This document shows, in pieces, positions 23,706-35,170 of a DNA stretch of 64,000 nucleotides; position 1 is the first letter of the stretch; every line of letters starts with the position of its first letter. Source of the stretch: Capra hircus (Eukaryota > Chordata > Mammalia > Artiodactyla > Bovidae). Both the position numbers and the translations under genes were made by a program. The stretch spans positions 31,181,022 to 31,245,021 of the forward strand of contig NC_030824.1 in assembly GCF_001704415.2 (NCBI RefSeq), given 5' to 3'. The notes under the pieces are model-generated. The model did no database searches. It had not been told where the DNA came from and saw nothing but the letters and a program-made list of their open reading frames with translations.

Positions 23706-23892
23706 TACTAGTTGCTCAGTTGTGTCTCACTCTTTGTGACTCCATGGACTGTATCCTGCCAGACTCCTCTGGCCATAGGAGTCTCCAGACAAGACTATTG
23801 GAGTGGGTAGTCATTTCCTTCTCCAGAGGATCTTCCCAACCCACAGACTGAACTGGGGTCTCCTACATATTCCCACATCATATGGAAGCCCA
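23706..23892 (-). mobile_element. Bov-tA SINE, diverged
   Basis: Minus-strand tail gttgctcagttgtgtctcac and body ttccttctccagaggatctt. The head is degraded around 23860-23892 (tatggaagccc). Confidence 0.85.
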
Positions 23893-24856
23893 TTAAGCGA
23901 CAGAGACATAAAAAAATATATTTTGGAATGTCTTGTTTTTCCATCTTGTGTATTCATGCAGAATGTACTTTCTGGCACAGAATGTTCCATTGAGCCCATG
24001 ACTAGCTGATTAATCAAAGGAGGGTTTGCAAGAACCATATAATAATAGTGGTTTATCTTGACTGAGGGCTTGGATCAAAGTTTATAAATTTTTCACAGTT
24101 GCAGGGATATAATTCATAAGAGCATCAAATTTACATGATTATTTTAAAGGTGATATTTTATAGGGAGTGAGTTATATGGAGAAGGCATTTCTGACTTTTT
24201 TGGGGGGGTGGGTGCTCTCAGGGAGAAGTATTTTCTCTGATTGTGAACAAACGCCTCTCTTTTTGACAGACCATGTTGTTGCCATGGAGAACTTTAGACA
24301 CTGTAAACTCAGCCTCCAGTTCTAGATGAGAATGTGCCCTTGGGTTGTATGTGGGAGCTCTGAGAGCAGATGCAGTCCTGATGTGTAGAATCTGTTGAAG
24401 GAAGTTATTCTTCAGTAGCCAGAAGCCCATGGGTCTCTCTTGCAGTTCCCTTTCCTTAGAATTCTTTTTTCCCTTTGCATACTGTGTGTGTGACAAAGAA
24501 ACAGGGGAAAAGCATAGGGGAAGGAAGACCTTTTCCTCTTCTTGCCTCGCCTTCCTTCCTCTCAGAAGAGGTCCAAACACTCTTGAGAACTTGGGACATG
24601 TCCTTGAGTCCACATTTTTCTTCTTTTACCCCACTCGTATCTCCACAAGCCATAATTCCCCCTCCCCCCACATATCTTTCTGCAACTTGCCTTTTTCTCA
24701 GCCATGTTTTTTGTGGTCTCTTCATGTTGATGTGTATCTGGTTCTTTTATTTTAGTTGGTGTCTAGAATGTCATTGTAGCATAATTAAACCAGTTCCTTA
24801 GTGATGGATGCTTAGTGTATTCTCCTGTTGTATTTCTGTGTAACTCTTCGCTTTCC
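23893..24856. other. Non-repeat stretch with overlapping open frames
   Basis: Several frames of 89-131 codons overlap on both strands between 24218 and 24801. None shows a family signature, and frames open on both strands at once argue for base composition rather than coding. Confidence 0.4.
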
Positions 24857-25460
24857 ATGTGTTGAGTTGTTCACTTTGCGACCTCATGGACTGCAGTATC
24901 CCAGGCTCCTGTGTCCTCCACTGTTTCTCAGAGTTTGCGCAAATTCATGTTCTTTGAATCAGTGATGCTTTCTAACCATCTTATCCTCTGCTGCCCCCTT
25001 CTCCTTTTGCCTTCAGTCTTTCCCTGCATCAGGGTCTTTTCCAGTGAGTTGACTCTTCACATTAGGTGGTCAAAGTGTTGGAACTTCAGCTTCAGCATCA
25101 GTCCTTCCAAATAATATTCAGGACTGATTTCCTTTAGGATTGATAGGTTTGATCTTCTTGCACTCCAAGGGACTCTCACAGTTCAAAAGCAGAGCTCAGC
25201 CTTCTTTATGATCCAACTTTCATATCCCTACATGACTATTGGAAAATCCAGAGCTTTGACTACACGGACGTTTGTCAGCAAAGTGATATTTCTGCTTTTT
25301 AATATGCTGTCTAGGTTTGTCATGACTTTCCTTCCAAGGAGCAAACGACTTTAAATTTCATGGCTGCAGTCACTGTCTGCAGTGATTCTGGAGCCCAAGA
25401 AAATAAGAAAGTCCTGCACTGCAGGCAGATTCTTGACCGCTGAGCCATCTGGGAAGCCCC
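24857..25460 (-). mobile_element. BovB 3' fragment joined to a SINE tRNA-like head
   Basis: Positions 24857-25413 are minus-strand BovB: the 3' end, the gtgatgctttctaaccatct-like block and the ORF2 segment up to ggagcccaagaaaataag. It then changes directly into the minus-strand Bov-tA head at 25414-25460 (gcaggcagattcttgacc to gggaagcccc). On the sense strand this is a SINE head followed by a much longer BovB body than in normal Bov-tA. ORF2 pieces are frame-disrupted. Confidence 0.85.
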
Positions 25461-26935
25461 CAAAAGAGGGTGTTGTGATCAAATTATTTTTTTGGATTTG
25501 AATTCAACTTGAATTAAACAAGTTTATTCCTTGCAGCATTTTTGAAGCCCCTGGTTTTCAAGTCTATATTTTGCCTCTCTACTGTGAGAGTGGGTGGAGT
25601 GTGTGTTCCCTAAACTTCTGCGCCTAGCTGCCTCTTTGTGCAGCATCGTGGAACACACTCTGGGAAGCAGTGTTTTCAATACAAATATGGACAGCAGCAG
25701 AAGGGAAAAAGAGCTGGAATACCTACCTATTGAGGAAGAAGCAGAGTTGGCTCTTAAAGCTATACTGTGGACATTTAAAAAAAATAGCAAATTTACTTAA
25801 AATTTTAGCTGCAGTTTTTCTTCCTTCTCCCTACATCTAGCCTTCCTTTTTTAAAAAATGAGACTGTTTTATGTAAATGATGGAAAATAACTAGAGAATT
25901 ATGTTTTTCCCCTAAATAGGTCATTTCTACGTGTATTGATAATATGAGTGCTTAAAAATTGCTTTAAATATTAAGTGTTAGACTGTCCAGTTTGTGAAAG
26001 CACTTGATAGAACAGAATTGTTTAGGGTTAGGTAGGTTTTCCACTTGTTTGTTTGAGAGCTAAAATAATTAGAAATTCATAGGAGACTGTTATCACACAG
26101 AGATGTGCCTTAGAACACAATTTTAAAAGTCTGTAAAATGTTGTGGCATTAACGTTATTCTGAAAGCAGTTGGGCAGGTGTTAGCTGAGTCTAGAAAATT
26201 CTCTCTGTAATTCTGGTTCTTTTACTTAGAATACTTTGTTTTTGCCCTAGATTTTGCACATCCTAAGAGCAGGTTCATCAAGTAGTACTAATTTTTTACT
26301 GTCATTTGTTGTCATTAGTTATATTGTTACTGTTAGTAGTAGTATTAATGTATCCTGTGTTCATGGGAGTGATACTCTGTATAGTTACAGAGAACACTGA
26401 CTTAGCCAATACTAAACTGTTGCTCCTGGCAAATACTCAGCTAGGTTTCTGCAAGCCTCCGGTCACATTTCCACCAACTGATCAGTGTATAATTTTGTTT
26501 TGTCTGTGTTTCTGTTTAAAGACATGTTACTCAATATAAATTTGTGTCTTCACTGACGTTGAACTTTGGGGCAGTAGCACTGTATCCTATACCTGAGCAA
26601 AATTCACCTAACATGTATTTTCTCCCTGAGGCATGTTACAGCTTTCTTGTACTTGGGATTACTAGATAGCACTTCAGCATCGTGCTTGGGGACCTGTAAG
26701 CCATGAAATCACCAAAGGGAGGGGCACAAAATGTTGAAAACCGTAAACACAAAATATATGCTGTCAGGGACCTTTGTGTACTGCGTGGGAGCTGCAGCAA
26801 GAAGGTGGGCGAGCACTGCCCCCTTCCCACCCAGCTAGGACCCTGCACAGAGGGTGACTCAGTTTTACTGCTCTGCACACATCCCTGAATGACTGTGAAG
26901 GGACCTTGAGTGTCCAATTTGGGGTTACATTTTAA
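25461..26935. other. Non-coding stretch
   Basis: A 68-codon frame at 25594-25800 ends in a charged, helix-like segment but has no recognisable family or supporting exon structure. The 25620-25680 text (gcagcatcgtggaacacact) has the look of an old DNA-transposon remnant. Nothing firm. Confidence 0.35.
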
Positions 26936-27365
26936 GGTTTCTTTGGCCACACTGTGTGGCATCGGGGGTCTTAGTTCCCTACCCAAGGAGGCTGCAGTGG
27001 AAGCATACAGTTGTTTTTTTTTTTTCCCCAATGAGGTCTTTTATTTCAGGCTTGCTTAAAAAAAATTATTTGCTTATTTTTGGCAGCTCTGGCTCTTCCT
27101 TTCTTTGTGCAGGCTTTCTCTAGTTGCAGGAAGCTTGGGCTATTCTTATTGCAGAGAGGGCTTCTTACTGCGGTGGCTTCTCTTGTGGAGCACAGGCTCA
27201 GTAGTTGTGGTTCATGGGCTTAGTTGATCCGTGGGATGTGGGATCTTCCCAGACAAGGGATCAAACTGGTGTGCTTTGCACTGGCAGGCAGAATTCTTAA
27301 CCATTGTGCCATCAGGGAAGTCTGAAAGTGTGGTATCTTAACCACTGGACCACCGGGGATGTCCC
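26936..27365 (-). mobile_element. CHR-type SINE interrupted by a second CHR SINE
   Basis: The left part at 26936-27005 ends gctgcagtggaagcatacag. The right end at 27328-27365 supplies the missing tcttaaccactggaccaccgg and gatgtccc. The intervening 27013-27324 is another CHR copy with its own poly-T. Confidence 0.75.
27013..27324 (-). mobile_element. Inner CHR-type SINE, long form
   Basis: T-run at 27013-27025, then the long CHR body with tttctctagttgcaggaagc, gctcagtagttgtggttcat and terminal gtgccatcagggaagtc. Confidence 0.8.
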
Positions 27366-27857
27366 TAATTTGGGGTTACAGATAAAGTTAGTGAGTAGGC
27401 ACCTTTACACATGTGGACTCCCCTGTAATGAGGGTCATGTATGCAGGGGTTGGTTTGGGATCCTTTGCTGACCTGGAACTCAGGGTCAGGTCGGCCTGGC
27501 TGCTGTCCAGCTGGCTGCCCATCCCTTGCTTCCCACCTTTCAGGCTGTTGTCCCAGCCTCTGTGTGAGGTTTGTGTTGATCCCTGCCGCTCTGGTAAGCA
27601 AGAAAAAACAGGGTGTGATGGAGCAAGAAAACCTGAGCAGGGCCTGGAACCAGGGCTTGGCTTTGCTCCTCATTTGGCCAACACTTGGAGGATAAATCAG
27701 AGGTCTGTACCGTGCTTTTCTGTTCCCTTTACTTTGGGTGCGAGTGTACTTTACGAGGGAGTTGTAAATGCTGCTTCCAAAGGTCGACTACCCCATGGAA
27801 GCTTTAAAGCACTCTCAGTTCTGTTATGTGGCTGTTTGGCTCTGGCCCTATGGTTGT
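27366..27857. other. Non-repeat stretch
   Basis: About 490 bp of moderate GC. A 156-codon plus-strand frame runs through it into the next SINE, so much of its length is not gene evidence. Confidence 0.4.
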
Positions 27858-28120
27858 TTGGGCTTCCCTGGTGGCTCAGATAGTAAAGAATCTGCTGGCA
27901 ATGCAGGAGCCCTGGGTTCAGTCCCTAGGTCAGGAAGATCCTCTGGAGAGGGGAATGGCTCCCCCTCCAGTATTCTTGCCTGGAGAGAGTCAGGGAGATC
28001 CCTTGGAGAAGGGAATGGCTCCCCACTCCAGTATTTTTGCCTGGAGAATGCCATGGATAGAGGAGCCTGGCTGCAGTCCAAGGGGTTGCAGAGAGTCGGA
28101 AATGACTGAGTGACTAACTC
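27858..28120 (+). mobile_element. Bov-tA SINE with internal tandem duplication
   Basis: The head gggcttccctggtggctcag is followed by the body. The block ggaagatcctctggagaggg to cctggagag is repeated at 27987-28045 (gggagatcccttggagaagg to cctggaga), giving roughly 60 extra bp. Confidence 0.9.
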
Positions 28121-28144
28121 TGCACTTGTTCACACGCGTGCCTG

Positions 28145-28350
28145 TGAGCCCAGTCACTTCAGTTGTGTCTGACTCTTTGTGACCTTGTGGACTATAGCCT
28201 GCCAAGCTCCTCTGTCCATGAGATCTCTAGGCAAGAGTACTAGAGTGGGTTGCCATGCACTCCTCCAGAGAATCTTTCCAACCCAGGTATCGAACCTGAG
28301 TCTCCTGCATTGCAAGCGGATTCTTACCCACTGAGCCATCTGGGTAGCCC
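28145..28350 (-). mobile_element. Bov-tA SINE, inverted partner
   Basis: Complete minus-strand copy from cacttcagttgtgtctgact to gagccatctgggtagccc, only about 25 bp from the plus-strand copy. Confidence 0.92.
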
Positions 28351-28741
28351 CAGCAGTTGCTCAGAGCTGCAGTCAAAGATACTGTCTTATCTACAGTAAC
28401 TTGTTCAGTTCAGTGCTGGTCATTTGACTTGATGTGAAATGGAAAAGATGATTTGAAGGCAGTCAAATGATCGTTTTGAACAGATGATTGAGAATTTAAC
28501 ATCAGTACATGTTAACTGATGATTGAGAATTTTTTTCTTTTTTGGTTGAGATTTTCATATTGATTTAATGTGGAAATATTTTCAAGAAAATTAAAGGACA
28601 TTTTAGGTACCTGTTATGCATAAACTTTAGTGTTGGATGGTGGAGGATGAATCTGAATAAATAAGAATGGCTATTTCCTGGGTTTTAGGGGTTCATAATC
28701 CAATACAGGATGAAAAGTATTGGAAAAAAACAAAATAAAAC
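28351..28741. other. AT-rich stretch with a short direct repeat
   Basis: The phrase gatgattgagaattt occurs at about 28483 and again at about 28520. Otherwise nothing is recognised. Confidence 0.4.
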
Positions 28742-28945
28742 AAGCCCCAGCGACTTCCCTGTGGTTAAGAATCTGCCTGCCAATGAAGAGGACACGGTTT
28801 TGATCCCCTGCTCTGCAACAAGAGAAGCCACCTAAATAAGCAGGCTCTCTGCAGCTGGAGAGTAGCCCCCACTTGCTGCAACTAGGGAAAGCTTGTGCAC
28901 AGCAGCAAAGGCCTAGTGCAGCTGAAAATAAGTAAATAAATAACA
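28742..28945 (+). mobile_element. CHR-type SINE
   Basis: gcgacttccctgtggttaag start, gcaacaagagaagccacc in the body, and an aaataagtaaataaataac tail. Confidence 0.85.
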
Positions 28946-28999
28946 TCTTTAAAGAAGTTTAAAGAAGTGCAGGTTAAGAAGCTATTAAAAATTTGAGAG

Positions 29000-29255
29000 A
29001 ATTCACCTTGCAAATGAGTGGGATGCAGGTTAGATCCCTGGTTGCGGAACTAAGATTCCACTTGAGCAGCTAAGCCTGTGCGTCACATCTGCTAAGCCCA
29101 TGTGTTCCGGAGCCTGAGTGCCACAACCACTGAGTGTGTGCCACAACTAGAGAGTCTCTGTACTGCAGTGAAAGGTCCTGCATGATGAAATGAAGATCGC
29201 TTGTACTACAGCTAAGACCCAACACAGACAAATAAATAAATAACAAAATCCCCAA
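29000..29255 (+). mobile_element. CHR-type SINE, second tandemly placed copy
   Basis: Starts in the degraded head (agagaattcaccttgcaaat), continues gatccctggttgcggaacta, gccacaactagagagtctct and aagacccaacacagacaaat, and ends in aaataaataaataac. Confidence 0.85.
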
Positions 29256-29824
29256 CCCCCCACAAAACCCCATAACAGGAGAAAAAAAAAGCCCCAAAGT
29301 GGTGTGGGCTTTGGGAAAGAAATTGTTTTGACTAGAGAGTGAGCTGCTTAGAAAAGGAGTCGAGAGAGGTAGGTGAAGATCGGTTATTACTCTGTACTAT
29401 GACTTTTAGTAAGAGGGTCTGTGTGTATATGTGTCTGTGTGGTGTCTGTGTTTAAGCTAGGGTGTCATCAAAGGTCTGTAGGTTTTGTGTTTCAGAGGTT
29501 TAGCAGTTGTGTGAAATTGACTAGGAGGAAAAGACTATCGTGGGAAACAAATTTCTAACCTCTCAGGGACGGAAGCGGTGGTGTTGAGGGTGAAGAATCA
29601 CCAGGTCTTGATCCCTGGATGTGGTTAAGATGAAAGGAGAGAGTAAGTGGTTTAAGCTCTTAGGTCTTTGAAATGATGAATGTTTCTACTCTGCAAATCA
29701 TTCCCAAACCAGAATCCAAAATCAAAGACTCAGACGTTGGGTGTCCACAGCCTGAACCTGTGTTTGCATTGTTGTAGTTTTTTTAGATGTGACGTGAAGT
29801 GATTTTTGGATAGATCTGTCCATA
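29256..29824. other. Non-coding stretch
   Basis: A GT-rich patch at about 29418-29450 (gtgtgtatatgtgtctgtg). No repeat or frame of note. Confidence 0.4.
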
Positions 29825-31110
29825 TGAGTATAGTTTTTTCAAAAGTAAACTTTCATCCTGGAATATTTTTAGTTTATAGAAGAATTGCAAAGATATTATA
29901 GCAAGTCCTTGAGTGTGCCTCACTGGGTTTCTGCTGTTGCCATGTCTTTTATTACCATGATTCATCTGTGAGAACTAAGGCACCAACTCTGGTGCATCGC
30001 TGTTAACCCTCAATTTCTCAGAAATGTGCCTTCTGTTCAGGAGCAACCGGGAGATCAGACTTTGTGTTTCTCACTCTTTCCTTGCTCCCCCTGACTTTGA
30101 TTGCTTCAGGCTTAATGGTCAATTGTTTTTATAGAATGTCTCTCAGTTGGATTTGTCTGGTGTTTTTCTCGTAACTAGAGTGTGGATATGAAGTTCTGGG
30201 AGGAAGACCGTGTTGTTTGATCATATGATATTGAGGATACATCCTGTCCACATGACCTATCACAGTTGGTGCTGACTTGATTACCTGGCTGGGCTGGTGA
30301 TCTTTGCTGTTAACCGCCCCACCCCAGTGGAGGAAACATCTTTTTAAATAGTTTGGAATTCTTCTCTAATGAACATTACCTCTTCTTCCTCAATTATATT
30401 TCTTTTTCTTTTTTTACAAGTTTCTATCTTGCCTTTGTTCACTTGACATTAGAATATGAATATTTTTTCATCTTTATGCATTTTATTTTCCTCATCTGTA
30501 TTCAATCAGTTATTTATGCCTGTATGGATTCAGGGATATTTATTTTATTCTTGGGTTATAATTTAATAGCGCATTATTTTATTGCTCGACATTGAGGCGC
30601 TTGTGCTCATTTGTCATGTCCCTGTCTTTTTTTCCTCTTGAGCACTTCCTTACATTCTGGTACTTCTGAATGCTCCAGGTTCATCTTGTGTTCCTGACCT
30701 GTCTTAGAATCACCCGTTTCTTTGAGGATCCCTGGTTCCTTTTATTGGATTAACTAAGATCTGGGTGCTGGATTTGCTTCTTGCTACTGGGTATCTCCTC
30801 TTCCGGGTTTCCTAGGTGGCTCAGTAGGTAAAGAAGCCACCTGCAATGAACAAGACACAGATGAGGTGGGTTCGATCCCTCAGTTGGAAAGATCCCCTGG
30901 AGGAGGGCATGGCAGCCCACTCCAGTATTCTTGCCTTGAGAATCCCCATGTACAGAGAAGCCTGGTGGGCTGCTGTCCGTGAGATCACAAAGTGTTGGAC
31001 ACGACTGAGGGGACTGAGCACATTTCCTGTTCGAGGACAGAGCTTAGGAGGTAAATACGTATGTATACATACTGATACACAGGTATAGTTTTGTGTTGTA
31101 TCAAGAGATT
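29825..31110 (-). mobile_element. Old L1 3' region, interrupted by Bov-tA
   Basis: ttatagaagaattgcaaag, gaatgtctctcagttggatt and aactaagatctgggtgctgg are old L1 3' UTR-type phrases. After the SINE, gaggacagagcttaggaggt continues the same element. The orientation is my best reading. Confidence 0.6.
30805..31017 (+). mobile_element. Bov-tA SINE
   Basis: Head gggtttcctaggtggctcag, body ggcagcccactccagtattc, tail gttggacacgactga. Inserted into the L1 3' region. Confidence 0.92.
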
Positions 31111-32434
31111 TTTGTTTATGTAGCTTAAAATTTTGGAATTAAAGTTATGTTTCTCAGGCAAAATGACGTCTCTCTGGGTGCAGTTTTGAGTGTCTATAAA
31201 TCATGTAAGTAGGTTAAACGAGACTGTTAGACAGTTATCTCCCCCAAAATCTTCTCTTTCTTATAAACATATAAAGTTATTATGTTTACTACTGTAGACT
31301 CTTTTGGTGTAAAAGTTTGGGCTCACTTGTTTTTTTTGCTGCCTTAAAGAATAGTTATTTTTTCATGGATGAAGAGATGTTCGACTGTCATTTTGGGGTT
31401 TAGTAAGTTACAAGCTGGGTTAATTGTTTGTTCCTCTAGTTATTATGAAAAGGGAATTCACAAGCATGGATTTCCACATTGGCCTTTGCACTCACAATAG
31501 TAATAATTTTTCAGAAGAGTATATTTAAACTGAACAGTTAATCATCACTTCTGGACTATGAGATACTCTGGTAATGTTTTTCTAAATAAAAATAAAGAAC
31601 TTTAATTTTTAGAGAAAGGCAGTTTCCTAACAATGTAGTGGTATTTGATACAAACTTTCAGAAAAATAGTTTTGAAAGTTGTTTACTATATTGTTAGAAT
31701 TGCTTTATCTTATTGTCATAAATGAGGAAAACCTCAAAGAAACTCAGTGTAAACCTGCTGTAAAGGACCTTGTAGGTTTTTTTTTTTCCCTTAAATAGAT
31801 TACCATTAATATAAGTATCATTATCTATATGATGTTTTTATAATAAAAATAGGGAAATAATCCCAAGTTTATTGTAGTCTTTCTGTTTCTCATTTTAATT
31901 GCTATTGGTCATAAACCCAAGCAGTAAGAACAGTCTCTGGTACCTGTGGATTTAATAGAAATATTTTCAGCTTCGTGACAAGAAATAGTAAGTGTAGAAT
32001 GCAATGAAGTATAGCATTTCAGGTGCTAACTTATGTTGACCACTTTTAGCCTCTTTCTCATGTAACCATTTAAATAAAATTGCTCAGACTTTCTAACAAA
32101 CTTAAATTGCTTAAATTTTGTGTGTTAAAAAAAAAGCTAAGAAGTTGTATTATTCTATTTCATTGTTTTCAGGTGAGAAGAGTTAGCTCAATGAAAGTAG
32201 AGCGTCCCGTCCATATTCCCCAGAACACATAACAGCAGGTTCAGAACCACAAACCATGCAGATAATAGCCAGGCTTTGGTTCTAGTTTGTTCTCCTGATA
32301 CTGTTATACTGCAGTCATCGAACTTATTTTAAATTTCATTGAACCTGATAACCCCCTTCTCATTTATTGTTGAATTAAAAGTTTGCCCTTTTTTGGAACA
32401 AATTCCAGGGACCATTTGATAATAGTTGGGCACT
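31111..32434. other. AT-rich stretch
   Basis: About 1.3 kb with no frame above 60 codons and no recognised repeat. A short T-run lies at about 31779-31789. Confidence 0.5.
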
Positions 32435-32446
32435 GTGCTTCAAAAT

Positions 32447-32724
32447 GGAGAAGGCAATGGCACCCCACTCCAGTACTCTTGCCTGGGAAATCCCATGGAC
32501 GGAGGAGCCTGGTAGGCTAGTAGTCCATGGGGTCACGAAGAGTTGGACACTTACTGAGCGACTTCACTTTGACTTTTCACTTTCCTGCATTGGAGGAGGA
32601 AATGGCAGCCCACTCCAGTGTTCTTGCCTGAAGAATCCCAGGGATGGTGGAGCCTGGTGGGCTGCCATCTGTGGGGTTGCACAGAGTCGGACACGACTGA
32701 AGCAACTTAGCAGCAGCAGCAGCA
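32447..32724 (+). mobile_element. Bov-A2 SINE (dimeric BovA) with TSD
   Basis: Two BovA monomers (ggagaaggcaatggcacccc and gaggaggaaatggcagccca) joined by the cttcactttgacttttcact linker, ending in a (AGC)n tail at about 32708-32724. Perfect 12-bp target-site duplication, gtgcttcaaaat, at 32435-32446 and 32725-32736. The low divergence suggests a young insertion. Confidence 0.96.
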
Positions 32725-32736
32725 GTGCTTCAAAAT

Positions 32737-33809
32737 CTTATGTAGACTCTGTCCCCAAAGATTTATTAGAATATCTTATAGAGTCGGGTTAGGAAGCAGA
32801 GATTAACCGCATTTTATTATTGTTGGGGAATATTGAATCATATCAGATTATTAAGCTTTAATTATGGAATAGAATGGATTGATGATGGCTTGATCTCAAG
32901 GTGAATTAATCTATTATTTATGTTTATTAAGTGATCTGGGGTTTACATAGTGCTGTGTTTGCTGTAACGAGAATAAACAGTCTGTCCATATATATATATA
33001 CATATATATATGTTTTTCAGTATGCTTATCTTACTGACTTTGTAAGAATTACTTACAATATTAAAATACATTTGTGTTTTCTACAACCCTCTACGTTGGG
33101 AAGAAATCGGCTTTTAGGTGCCCAAGGACTGAAGGTTGTGTGCATTGTTATTTTAAAATAATTCAGTGACTAAACATGATTGTCTCATTTTGCAAAGGCA
33201 GGATATTAGAAAGCATGATGATAGAACATATTTTATATTTTTTCTGACCTAGTGCTCAAGAAAAGATCAGTCAGAATGAAACACAAACTATAGATCATTA
33301 TTTAAATTTTCTGTTGTTGCTGTTTTTATTCCTTCTTGGGGAGTGGATATGGTAGACAAATTACACTGTGAGGTGAATTAACAATGAAAGCTCATAAAGA
33401 AGATGAGAAAAGTTAAGCCCAACACAGGGCTTTTAATACATTTTTACAAAACGGGTACAGAATTTCATCTTAAAGACTTTTATTTTCAGCATCAACTATG
33501 GTAGGAGATTATTGAGAGAAAGATTCTTTGGTATGTCATTTTAAGGTCTTATGAGTTTTTATTAGAGAAAGGGAAATTAGGAAATTGCAATTGGATCTCA
33601 TGTATTATCTCAAATTTTTTAAGTGTTATGTATCTGAAATGTGTTCTTGGCTCAAATTGTCTTCTGTTTTCACTTTCTAATTTTAGATTTTTCTGGTTAG
33701 GTGGCCAGGGACTATTTGAATGCTTGTGATATGCCATTCACTGTGATTGTTCACACTTTTATGTTGGTGAATTACTACAGCTTTTAGCAGAGATTTAGTT
33801 ACAGCAGCC
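32737..33809. other. AT-rich stretch with (TA)n
   Basis: (TA)n at 32988-33012. No gene or dispersed repeat recognised. Confidence 0.45.
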
Positions 33810-34075
33810 AGCCTTTATTAACATTAGAATTACCTGGTCCAGTGGACATGAGTTGATTTAGATGTAGAATTTTGGAATGAGATTGACCCTTACTATTGTC
33901 AATGTTCCTTTGACTGTGTGTTACAAACATCTGGAGAGATATAAAAGCTACTCCTAGTCCCACCCTAGGGATTCTGATGTAATCGATTTGGAGTATGGCC
34001 TTCGTGCCTAACTTTGAAAGTTTTCCCAGGTGATTCTAATGCTAGTCAAGTTTGAGAACCACTATTACAATTCTG
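33810..34075 (+). mobile_element. MER5-like hAT-Charlie non-autonomous element
   Basis: The right end (ccaggtgattctaatgctag, then gtttgagaaccacta) is the terminal region of a MER5-type element, and cccaccctagggattctgat matches its interior. The left end is degraded. Confidence 0.65.
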
Positions 34076-34180
34076 CCTTCTGTGAACAAGGTGCAGTAAG
34101 ACCCAGACTTACCAGGTCATTTCTACTTTGAGGATCCCAAATCATGAATGAAATTGGTGCAGTTAAAGTGAAAAAAAGTG

Positions 34181-34379
34181 TAGTCACTCAGTCGTATCCA
34201 ACTCTTTGCTACCACATGGATTGTAGCCCGCCAGGCTTCTCTGTCCCTAAGATTCTCCAGGCAAGAATACTGGAGTGGATTGCCATTCCCTTCTTCAGGG
34301 GATCTTCCCAACCCAGGGTTTGAACCCGAGTCTCCTGCATTGCAGGCAGATTCTTTATCATCTGAGCCACCAGGGACGC
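34181..34379 (-). mobile_element. Bov-tA SINE
   Basis: Complete minus-strand copy from gtcactcagtcgtatccaac to gagccaccagggacgc. Confidence 0.92.
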
Positions 34380-34994
34380 ATTTAGCATCAGTCTTAAAGT
34401 AGATGTCCACAACGGTGGCTCTATTTAGAAGCTAACTAAAGGTAGTAAGTCTCTTTTCTTCTTTCAGCTGAACTCACCATGGTTTTCTAAAGTGGATAAC
34501 TTTGAATATGAGTCTGGGAGTGCCTAGATTTTCTCTGGCACGTGTAGCATTTCCTTCCCTGCCTTTGCATTTTTTAAAAAAAGTATTGATGTCGGGTCTT
34601 TGCTTTTTTTTTTTTTTTAATGTCCATTCTTTGAAAGTTATGTAATTCTTGTAAGCTGTTAAAGGAAGGGTACTGTGCAAATTTGTAGTGGATGTTTTAA
34701 ATGAGACTTCAAATTAGTTAACCTTTCATCAGAAGGAAGCACACAGGTCTCAGTGGTTGGCATGGTGTATAGTGGATGCTCAGTATGTATGTGTGTGTTT
34801 TAATTTTTAAACATGTCTCTGCCTCTAAGTCCTTAATAATATAGCCAGTAGGGATCTTTGTCTTGGTTGGCTGGCAAGGTAACGAGTCTGTGTTCAGTAA
34901 GTTGATTAACTTCTTTAGGCTTTAGTTTCCTTATCATGTAAGGAGTTGGATAGATTCTAGTATTTTATTTTTAATATGCTTTTGTTTTAAAAAT
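34380..34994. other. Non-coding stretch with poly-T
   Basis: T-run at 34604-34618. The pyrimidine tract ending ctttcag near 34468 could mimic a splice acceptor, but no exon follows that I can support. Confidence 0.4.
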
Positions 34995-35170
34995 ATTATT
35001 ATTTTTTTGGTTGCACCAGGTCTTGGTTGCAGCACACAGGATCTTCAGTCTTCCTTGTAGCATTTCCATATCTTCATTTGCATGTGGGATCTAGTTCTCT
35101 GACTGGATATCACACTTGGGTCTGCTCCATCGGGAGTGCAGTCTTGGCCACTTGACCACCAGGAAAGTCC
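34995..35170 (-). mobile_element. CHR-type SINE
   Basis: ttttggttgcaccaggtctt start, gcatgtgggatctagttctc body, gaccaccaggaaagtccc end. Confidence 0.85.

Noticed and set aside
24218..24801. Overlapping frames of 89-131 codons on both strands
   Set aside because: No domain, no splice signals I can support, and openness on both strands at once points to composition.
25594..25800. 68-codon frame with a charged C-terminal segment, possible small exon
   Set aside because: No recognised family, no convincing exon boundaries, and the neighbourhood resembles an old transposon remnant.
27365..28113. Frames of 156, 113 and 95 codons suggesting a gene
   Set aside because: They run partly or wholly through the Bov-tA at 27858-28120 and carry the usual spurious SINE translation; the upstream part has no domain or splice structure.
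32445..32792. 115-codon plus-strand frame
   Set aside because: It lies almost entirely in the Bov-A2 SINE.
34440..34500. Pyrimidine tract plus ctttcag resembling a splice acceptor before an open segment
   Set aside because: No matching donor, no coding signature downstream, and such tracts are frequent in AT-rich DNA.
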